From positions 2,415,790 through 2,448,223 of the forward strand of contig NZ_LOJP01000001.1 of assembly GCF_001553785.1 (NCBI RefSeq): DNA of 32,434 nt, read 5' to 3'. Positions within the stretch are counted from its first letter, which is position 1. Every line of letters starts with the position of its first letter. Made by a program: the position numbers and the translations under genes. The DNA comes from Actinoplanes sp. TFC3. GTDB taxonomy: Bacteria > Actinomycetota > Actinomycetes > Mycobacteriales > Micromonosporaceae. Under the pieces are notes generated by a model. That model was not told the DNA's origin and ran no database searches. It was given only the letters and a program-made list of their open reading frames with translations. Below, piece after piece: positions 8,617 to 15,900 of the stretch.

Positions 8617-9786
8617 TCACCAGCGCACGAAAAGCTGCTGCAGACCGCGGACCTGAATGCCGCCCAGCCAGTCCGAGGGCTCCGGCTCGCGGTCCAGGGT
8701 CAGCCCCGGGCAGCGCTGCACCAGAGCGTTGAGGGCGATGCGGGCCTGCATCCGGGCGAGCGGGGCGCCCAGGCAGAAGTGGATGCCGTGGCCGAACGCG
8801 AGGTGCCCCGGGCCGGGCGGGCGGCGGATGTCGAACTCGTCGGGCCGCTCGAAGGTGCCCGGGTCCCGGTCGGCCGAGGCCAGGCTGACCAGCACCATCT
8901 CACCGGGCTCGATGACCACGTCGCCGTACTCGATCTTCTCGGTCGCGTAGCGCGTGGTCCCGCTCTCCACCGAGCTGTCGAAGCGCAGCATTTCCTCGAC
9001 TGCGCCGTCGATCAGGGCCGGGTCGGCCCGCAGCGCGGCGAGCTGGCCGGGATGGCGCAGCAGCGCGTACGTACCGGTGGACAGCAGGTTTGTGGTGGTC
9101 TCGTGCCCGGCCAGGATCAGGATGAAAATCATCGCGCACAGCTCGTCGGGCGAGAGCCGGTCGTTGTCCTCGGTGCTGGTGCGCAGCAGCGCGTGCATCA
9201 AGTCGTCCGACGGCTGTCCTCGGCGCTTCTGCTCGATCAAGTCGGTCAAGTACGCGATCAGCGCGGTGCTGGCCAGCGGCTTGGCCTTCGGGTCACGCGG
9301 GGCGAGGATGTCGCGCGTCCACTCCTTGAACAGCACCCGGTCCTCGGCCGGGATGCCGAGCAGCTCGCACAGCACCCCCATCGGCAGCGGGAAGCCCAGG
9401 CTGTCAACCAGATCGGCGCGGCCGCGCGGCACCATGTCGTCGAGCAGTCCGGCGGTGGTCTCCTCCACGCGCGGGCGCAGGTTCTCCACCCGGCGCCGGG
9501 TGAATTCCCGGACCACCAGCTTGCGCAGCCGGGTGTGCACGGGTGGGTCGCTGTCCAGCAGATGCTGGCCGATCACCTGCTGATGCCCGCCGCTGACCCG
9601 GGACTTGCTCAGCCGGGAATCGGAGAGAAAGGCGCGGGCGTCGTCGTAGCCGAGCACCAGCCAGAACGGCTCGCCCAGCCGGGTTGTGCGCTGCTGAATG
9701 CCCGCCGATTCGCGCAGGGCCCGATAGTGCGGATGCGGGTCGGCATAGAAATCCGGGCCGGTCTCGGCCAGGTCGATGTTCGGCAT
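8617..9786 (-). CDS. Cytochrome P450, CYP107-like (P450 no. 2)
   Basis: 389 aa from ATG. Landmarks are the I-helix AGHETT (226-231), ExxR at Glu265-Arg268, and the heme loop FGHGIHFCLG with Cys338. The DSDPPVHTRLRKLV and LLGIPAEDR segments are typical of CYP107-type actinomycete enzymes, the group of macrolide hydroxylases such as EryF and PikC; the subfamily is recognised, not computed. It is the last gene of the kinase-MFS-thioesterase-P450 operon. Its ATG lies 3 nt after the thioesterase stop, with a G-run ribosome binding site inside the end of that gene, so translation is probably coupled. It likely performs a late oxidation of the polyketide and needs a ferredoxin. It could act on a different carbon than P450 no. 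1; the order of the two is unknown. Confidence 0.93.
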   Translation of the reverse strand: MPNIDLAETGPDFYADPHPHYRALRESAGIQQRTTRLGEPFWLVLGYDDARAFLSDSRLSKSRVSGGHQQVIGQHLLDSDPPVHTRLRKLVVREFTRRRVENLRPRVEETTAGLLDDMVPRGRADLVDSLGFPLPMGVLCELLGIPAEDRVLFKEWTRDILAPRDPKAKPLASTALIAYLTDLIEQKRRGQPSDDLMHALLRTSTEDNDRLSPDELCAMIFILILAGHETTTNLLSTGTYALLRHPGQLAALRADPALIDGAVEEMLRFDSSVESGTTRYATEKIEYGDVVIEPGEMVLVSLASADRDPGTFERPDEFDIRRPPGPGHLAFGHGIHFCLGAPLARMQARIALNALVQRCPGLTLDREPEPSDWLGGIQVRGLQQLFVRW

Positions 9787-9789
9787 TTT

Positions 9790-10524
9790 TCAAGCCCCCC
9801 TGTTCGCCGGTAGCGCCGAGCGGATCAGCTCAAGAACGCGGGCCCGGTCGGTGTGGAAGAAGAAATGGCCGCCGGAAAGCTGGTGCACCTCGACCGGGCC
9901 GGCGGCGTGCTCGCGCCAGACCTGCGCCTCGGCCGGGGTCACCAGCGGGTCGGCGTCGCCGTTGAGCACCGTCATGGGCATGCCAACGCGGGCGCCGGGC
10001 TCCGGTTCGTACGTGCCGGCCAGCCGGAAGTCCGCGGTCATCGGCGGCAGCACCATCTGCACCACGTCCGGGTCGGCCAGCAGCGCCGGGGCGATGCCGC
10101 CCAGGTCACGCATCTTGGCCAGCATCGACGCGTCATCGGTGGCCGACTCGAAGCCGCGCGGCGGGCGCACCGAAGGCGCCCGGCGCCCCGAGGCGATCAG
10201 CGCGGTGACCCGGTCCGGCAGGGCGCGGGCCGCCTCGAAGGCCAGCAGCGAGCCCAGGCTGTGCCCGAACAGCACCAGCGGGAGGTCCGGCCCGGCATCC
10301 AGGGCCTCAACGACCGCGTCGACCATCTCCGGGAACTTCTCGACCGGCGGTTCGTGGCGGCGCTCCTGCCGGCCGGGGTACTGCACGCAGTACAGCTCGC
10401 CGCCGTCGGTCAGCGCCTCCCGCACCCACGGGTAGTACGAGGCCGACCCGCCGGCGTGCAGCAGGCACACCAGCCGGTACGTGCTGCGCGGCGGCGTCGA
10501 ACAGGGAATGAGCCAGGTGGTCAT
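9790..10524 (-). CDS. Type II (discrete, editing) thioesterase
   Basis: 244 aa. The catalytic triad is visible: Ser89 in GHSLGS, Asp192 in GDADPLV and His220 in GGHFFF. The length and the opening strand (RLVCLLHAGGSASYY) match discrete thioesterases of PKS and NRPS clusters. Family role: removal of stalled or wrongly primed acyl groups from ACP phosphopantetheine arms, keeping the assembly line working. It is cytoplasmic. Its ATG overlaps the stop of the MFS gene by 4 nt (ATGA), and an AAGG site lies 7 nt upstream, which indicates translational coupling. P450 no. 2 follows after 3 nt. It differs from the TE domain at the end of the last PKS, which should release the finished chain, and from the alpha/beta hydrolase encoded at 953-1852. 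Confidence 0.93.
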   Translation of the reverse strand: MTTWLIPCSTPPRSTYRLVCLLHAGGSASYYPWVREALTDGGELYCVQYPGRQERRHEPPVEKFPEMVDAVVEALDAGPDLPLVLFGHSLGSLLAFEAARALPDRVTALIASGRRAPSVRPPRGFESATDDASMLAKMRDLGGIAPALLADPDVVQMVLPPMTADFRLAGTYEPEPGARVGMPMTVLNGDADPLVTPAEAQVWREHAAGPVEVHQLSGGHFFFHTDRARVLELIRSALPANRGA

Positions 10525-11762
10525 GTGTCGTCCTTTCCCGCGGCGGCCGGGGCGGCGACCGCGGGGGAATCGGAGGGGTAGGCGGCCAGCGAGAGGGTGA
10601 GCAGGAACGCGGCCAGCGCCCCGGCCGCGCCGGCGGCCACCGCCCCCGAGGGCCCGATGTGGTCCATGAGCTGGCCGATCACCGGCAGGGCGAGCCCGAC
10701 GCCGCCGGTCGTGGCCGCGGCCACCCAGCCGAACGCCTCGGCCCGGCGCGCGGGTGGGGCGACGTCACCGATGCGGGCGAAGCCCAGCGCGAAGCTCGGG
10801 GCGGCGGCGGTGCCGGTCAGCGCCAGCACCGCGGCGAGCAGCCACACCGGGGTGCTGGTCTGCGCCGGTGGTAGCAGCAGCGCGGTGAGCCCGAGCCCGG
10901 CGGCCATCGCGGCGATCGTCAGCCCGCGTCCGCTGCGCCCGGCCCGGCGGATCAGCAGTACGCCACCGGCCAGCGACCCGACGCCGAACACCGCTTCGAG
11001 CACGCCTGCCAGCCCCGGGGTGCCGCGCTGGGCGGCCCAGGCGACCACCGACAGCGTCACGGCGAACTGCGCCACGATCAGGAAGAACGGTACGAACAAT
11101 GCCCGCACGAACGCCGGGCTGCGCAGCAAGGACCGCTGTCGTCCCGCCGTCACCCGGTCAGGAAGGCCGACCCGGTCCACCCCGGCGCGGCGGATGACCA
11201 GCGCGAAACCGAGGGCACCGGCAACCGCGAGCACCGCGCAGGTGGCCGTGGCCGTCGCCCCGCCCGTGACGGCCACGATGGACGCGGCTACCAGCGGACC
11301 CAGGATCGACACCAACTGGTTGCCGGTGGCGTCCATCGCGTACAGGGTGCGCCGGGCCTTCTCGTCACCGACCCGCGCCCAGATGGCCCGCGCGATCTGC
11401 GAGGTCGGCGGGGACAGCAACCCGGCCGCGAAACTGATCGGCAACGCGAGCGGCCACAACCGTCCGGGCAGCAGGGTCACCAGCACCAGCCCGGCCAGTC
11501 CGGCGCCGTAGCCGAGCCCGGTCACGGTCAGCACCTTGCCCGCCGAACCCCGGTCGGCGATGCGCCCGCGTACCGGCCCGGCGATGGCCTGGCCCACGCC
11601 GAGCAGGGCGCTGACCACGCCGACCGCGGTGTACGAGCCGGCCCACCCGGGCAGCAGGAAGGTCAGCGAGACCGGCAGCGCGGTCAGGTGCGCCCGGGCC
11701 AGCACCGAGGCCAGCAGCAGCGAGCGGACCCGGGGCAGCGAGGTCGTCAGCGAGCTGAGCAT
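10521..11762 (-). CDS. Major facilitator superfamily transporter, likely product exporter
   Basis: 413 aa from ATG 11762, whose A is shared with the upstream stop (TGATG). The protein is very hydrophobic, with about 12 predicted membrane segments by eye and short charged loops such as RGRIADRG between segments 2 and 3, matching the MFS loop signature (G-x-x-x-D-R/K), and a cytoplasmic centre around DRVTAGRQRS. MFS proteins of this kind in antibiotic clusters usually act as proton-driven efflux pumps. Its place between a kinase and a thioesterase in one operon supports export of, or resistance to, the cluster product, but the substrate is inferred only. A longer open frame upstream (to 12641) overlaps the kinase gene in another frame and is not part of this protein. 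The stop overlaps the thioesterase ATG by 4 nt. Confidence 0.88.
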   Translation of the reverse strand: MLSSLTTSLPRVRSLLLASVLARAHLTALPVSLTFLLPGWAGSYTAVGVVSALLGVGQAIAGPVRGRIADRGSAGKVLTVTGLGYGAGLAGLVLVTLLPGRLWPLALPISFAAGLLSPPTSQIARAIWARVGDEKARRTLYAMDATGNQLVSILGPLVAASIVAVTGGATATATCAVLAVAGALGFALVIRRAGVDRVGLPDRVTAGRQRSLLRSPAFVRALFVPFFLIVAQFAVTLSVVAWAAQRGTPGLAGVLEAVFGVGSLAGGVLLIRRAGRSGRGLTIAAMAAGLGLTALLLPPAQTSTPVWLLAAVLALTGTAAAPSFALGFARIGDVAPPARRAEAFGWVAAATTGGVGLALPVIGQLMDHIGPSGAVAAGAAGALAAFLLTLSLAAYPSDSPAVAAPAAAGKDDT

Positions 11763-12700
11763 CAGATCCGGTAGAAGTCCCGCGGCAGCGCCTCGGCAGC
11801 CAGGATGTTCTGCCGGGAGCGCTCGATCAGCGTGTGGTTGTTGTGCTCGCCGAGCTGGCCGAGGTCGACGCCGAACGCGGCCCGCCGGGCGTACACCCAG
11901 CCCTCCAGCGCGGCGCGGGCCTTGAGCAGTACCGGCAGGTACACCAGCTCGTCGGCCGATCCGGGCGCGGTTTCGGCCCAGCCGCTCAGGAACGGCTTGG
12001 GATCGGTGCCCTCGTCCATGAAGCTGACCGTGGCCGCCAGGTCGGAGATGTGCGGGCCGTGCATGACCTCGCCCCAGTCGATCAGGCCGATCGTGTCGCC
12101 GTCGAAGCGGAACTCGGTGAGCCGCGGGTCGCAGTGGATGACCCCCTGCGACAGGTCGTCGGGTAGCTGCTCCTTGACCTCGCGCAGCGCCTGCTGGATC
12201 CATTCGAGACCGTCGAGGAACGGCATCGGCGCCAGCGCCCACTCCATGTGGGTCCACACCATGGTCTCGGGCAGCGGCGGGGTGTCCTTGAGCGCGGTGT
12301 GGATGCGCCCCAGCGTCCGGCCGGCCTGGGCGAGCTGCGCGGCGTCGCTCGCGTCGGTGCGGGTGCCGCGCACGTAGTTCAGCAGCGCCCAGCTCCACGG
12401 GCCGTCCACAGCGACGGTGGCGCCGTCCAGCGTGGGGCGCGGCGCCCCGGCCGGGATGCCCGCCAGCTCGGCGATGCCCGCCGCGGTGAGCCCGGACGCG
12501 AACTTGACCGCCTGGTCGGCCGGGACCGCCTTGAGCACGGCCAGGTCGTCGCCGTCGGCCAGCAGCCAGGTGTGCGAGTTGTAGCCGATCTGGAACGAGT
12601 CCTGCGGCCAGTCGACCACCGAGAACTGCTGCGCCCCCCACAGCGGCAGGGGTAACTGCCCGGCGGTCGGCGCCTCCGGCAGCGGGTCGAAAACAGGCAT
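11762..12700 (-). CDS. Aminoglycoside phosphotransferase-fold kinase with altered catalytic loop
   Basis: 312 aa from ATG 12700. The fold is that of APH/choline-kinase-like enzymes: a likely ATP Lys57 in LAVLKAV, a Brenner-type loop IHCDPRLTEF with catalytic Asp191, and IDWGE with Mg-binding Asp208. In the usual HxDxxxxN motif the Asn is replaced by Glu196, which could alter metal binding. Family members phosphorylate hydroxyls of antibiotics or small metabolites; next to an efflux pump it is a candidate self-resistance or prodrug kinase, but a biosynthetic kinase or weak activity is also possible. Codon 16 is TTA (12654-12656), a rare codon in such genomes. It heads the four-gene operon and faces the PKS gene at 12901 across a 200-bp divergent region. 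The frame extends to 12757, but ATG 12700 fits the domain start better. Confidence 0.8.
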   Translation of the reverse strand: MPVFDPLPEAPTAGQLPLPLWGAQQFSVVDWPQDSFQIGYNSHTWLLADGDDLAVLKAVPADQAVKFASGLTAAGIAELAGIPAGAPRPTLDGATVAVDGPWSWALLNYVRGTRTDASDAAQLAQAGRTLGRIHTALKDTPPLPETMVWTHMEWALAPMPFLDGLEWIQQALREVKEQLPDDLSQGVIHCDPRLTEFRFDGDTIGLIDWGEVMHGPHISDLAATVSFMDEGTDPKPFLSGWAETAPGSADELVYLPVLLKARAALEGWVYARRAAFGVDLGQLGEHNNHTLIERSRQNILAAEALPRDFYRI

Positions 12701-12799
12701 GACGAATTCGCTTTCGTGAGTTCTTTTTGTACGCGAGGAGTGCTCACTGTAGGGCAATCGCGGGGCCGCGAACCGATCCGCCGGCGGGGCGAAATGAAG

Positions 12800-12834
12800 T
12801 TAGGGGGGTAATGGCCGTACGCATATTTAGGGGT
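12800..12834 (+). promoter_or_regulatory. Two TTAGGGG repeats in the divergent kinase/PKS control region
   Basis: The plus strand carries TTAGGGGGGTA at 12800-12810 and TTAGGGGT at 12827-12834, direct repeats 27 nt apart. They lie 101 and 74 nt before the PKS start and in the 200-bp gap 12701-12900, which has no gene of its own. The first copy is nearly identical to the motif ahead of the minus-strand PKS (6394-6404). An activator site acting on the PKS genes, and possibly also on the kinase operon, is inferred; no regulator gene is present in the window. Confidence 0.45.
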
Positions 12835-12865
12835 GCACGACCTGTTGTGACTGTTGATTGAATCG

Positions 12866-12890
12866 CTCGATCCCGCATTGTGCGATCGAG
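12866..12890 (+). promoter_or_regulatory. Inverted repeat overlapping the ribosome binding site of the large PKS
   Basis: A perfect 7-bp inverted repeat, CTCGATC at 12866-12872 and GATCGAG at 12884-12890, flanks an 11-nt loop. The 3' arm contains the first three bases of the GAGG ribosome binding site (12888-12891), which lies 9 nt before ATG 12901. In RNA the hairpin would hide the site; in DNA it could be an operator dyad. Which applies cannot be told from sequence. Confidence 0.45.
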
Positions 12891-12900
12891 GTGTGCGAAC

Positions 12901-15900
12901 ATGACAGACGAAAGCCAGCTGGTCGAATACCTGCGTAAGGCGACGACCGAGTTGCAGCGCACCCGCTCCCGGCTGCACGAGCTGCAGAGCCGGGACACCG
13001 AGCCCATCGCGATCGTCGGTCTCGGCTGCCGCTACCCCGGTGGTGTGCGCACGCCCGAGGACCTGTGGGCGCTGGTCGCCGAGGGCCGTGACGCGATCAC
13101 GGAGTTCCCGCGCGACCGGGGCTGGGACATCGCCAACCTGTACGACCCGGACCCGGACGCGGCCGGCAAGTCGTACACCCGTGAGGGCGGCTTCCTCAGC
13201 GACATCGACTTGTTCGACGCCGACTTCTTCGGGCTCAGCCCGCGCGAGGCCGCGGCCATGGACCCGCAGCAGCGGCTGCTCATCGAGACCAGCTGGGAGG
13301 CCCTGGAGCGCGGCGGCATCGACCCGGCGCAGCTACGCGGCAGCCGCACCGGCGTGTTCACCGGCGTCATGCACCACGACTACGGCGGCCGGTTCACCAC
13401 CGCGCCCGACGGCTTCGAGGGCTATGTGCACACCGGCAGCGCGGGCAGCATGGCCGTGGGGCGGGTGTCGTACCTGTTCGGCTTCGAGGGCCCGGCGGTC
13501 ACCGTGGACACCGCGTGCTCGTCGTCGCTGGTGTCGCTGCACTTGGCGGTGCAGGCGCTGCGCAACGGCGAATGCGATCTGGCTCTGGCCGGTGGGGTCG
13601 CGGTGATGAGCACCCCGACGTTCTTCACCGAGTACAGCCGCCAGCGGGTGCTGTCCACCGACGGGCGCTGCCGCTCCTTCTCGGCCGACGGCGACGGCAC
13701 CGGCTGGTCCGAGGGCGTCGGCGTGCTGGTGGTCGAGCGGCTGTCGGACGCGGTGCGCCACGGCCACGACATCTGGGGCGTCGTACGCGGCTCGGCGGTC
13801 AACCAGGACGGGGCGTCCAACGGGATGACCGCGCCCAGCGGACCCGCGCAGCGGCGCGTCATCGAGGCCGCCCTGGTTGGGTCCGGACTCACCGCTTCCG
13901 ATGTGGACATCCTCGAAGCGCACGGTACGGGCACCCGGCTCGGTGATCCGATCGAGGCCGAAGCGCTGCTGGCGACGTACGGCAAGAATCGCCCCTCCGG
14001 TCGTCCGCTCTTCTTGGGGTCGTTGAAGTCCAACATCGGGCACACGCAGGCTGCGGCAGGGGTGGCCGGGGTCATCAAGATGCTGCTGGCGATGCGGCAC
14101 GAGGTAATGCCGCGCAGCCTGTACGCCGACCGGCCGACCACCGAGGTCGACTGGTCCACCGGCACCGTCGCCCTGCTCACCGACGACCGGCCCTGGCCAG
14201 CAGGTGAAACCCCGCGGCGGGCCGGCGTGTCCTCGTTCGGCATGAGCGGCACCAACGCCCACGTGATCCTCGAGGAATACACCCCCGCCCCCGCAGCTCC
14301 GGCCGGCGGTGACATCGCCCCGCTGGTGCTGTCCGGCAAGACCCCGCAAGCCGTGCAGAAGCAAGCCGAAACGCTGCGCGCGTATCTCATCGAACACCCG
14401 GACGTGCCGCTGGCCGCCGTCGCCCGCACCCTCGCCCTGCACCGCGCCCGTTTCCCGCACCGCGCTGCCGTAGCCGGTGACCGCGACCAGGTGCTGGAAG
14501 CCTTGCGCGCCATCGTTGCGGTGACCGCGGGCCCCGGCCGGATCGCCGCCATCTTCTCCGGGCAGGGCAGCCAGCACCTCGGCATGGGCCGCGACCTCGC
14601 CGACGCGTTCCCGGTGTTCCGGGCCGCGTTCGACGAAGCGTGCGCCGCGCTGGAGCCCGGCCTGCGCGAGGTCATGTGGGGCAGCGACGCCGAGGCGCTC
14701 AACCGCACCGAGCACGCCCAGCCCGCCCTGTTCGCGTTCCAGGTCGCCCTGGCCCGGCTGTGGCAGTCGTGGGGCGTGACGTTCACCGCCGTGGCCGGGC
14801 ACTCGGTCGGTGAGATCGCCGCTGCGGTGGTGGCCGGGGTGCTGTCGCTGGACGACGCGGCCCGCCTGGTTTCCGCGCGCGGCCGGTTGATGCAGGCTCT
14901 GCCCGAGGGCGGCGCGATGCTTGCCGTGGCCGCCGCGGCCGGCGACGTCACGCCCACCCTGCACGGGGGTGCGGTGATCGCCGCGGTCAACGCCCCGGCC
15001 GCCGTTACGATCGCCGGGCCGGTCGCGGCGATCGAGCAGCTCGAGGCGACCTGGCGCGAGCGCGGGACTCGTACCCGCCGGCTGCGGGTCAGCCACGCCT
15101 TCCACTCCCCGCTGATGGACCCGATCCTGCCGGACTTCGCCGCGGTGGCCGGCGGGCTGACGTTCCGCGAGCCGGCCATCCCGTTCAGCGCCTCGGCCGG
15201 CACCGCTCACCCGGTCACCGACGCCCGGTACTGGGTCGGCCACGTGCGTCACGCGGTCCGTTTCCACGACGCCATCACGAACCTGGCGCCGGCCGACATC
15301 CTCGTGGAGATCGGCCCGGATGCCGCGCTCACCCCGCTGCTCGACTCGGCGCACGCCGCAATCGCCGGCTCGCACCGCGAACGCCCCGAAGTACCGGTCG
15401 TGCTGGGCGCCCTCGGTGAGGCGTACGCCCACGGTGCCGGCGTGGACTGGGCCGCCGTGCTGCCCGAGGGTGGGCGGGCCGACGTGCCGACGTACGCCTT
15501 CCAGCGCCGCCGCTACTGGCTGCCCAACGCCGTCGCGCACCGCGGCGCCGGGGCCCGGGTGCTCAACCATCCGCTGCTGTCCAGCGCCATGGACCTGCCC
15601 GAGCAGGGTGGCCTCGTGCTGACCGGGCGCATCTCACCCAGCACCGATGCCTGGCTGGCCGACCACGCCGTCGGGGACACCGTGTTGTTCCCCGGCACCG
15701 GGTTCCTGGAACTGGCCGGGCAGGCCGGTGCCGAGCTGAGCGACCTGATCGTGCAGGCGCCCCTGGTGCTGCCACCGTCCGGGGTCGATGTGCAGCTCTG
15801 GCTGGCCGCCGACGGCACCGACCTGGTGATCCGATCGTGCAACGCCGACGGGGAATGGACGGTGCACGCCCGCGGCCGCCTCGCCACCGGTGGCAAGGAA

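Noticed and set aside
11763..12641. N-terminal extension of the MFS frame upstream of ATG 11762
   Set aside because: It lies inside the kinase gene in another frame, is Arg/Gly/Ala-rich without membrane segments, and the TGATG overlap gives a natural start.
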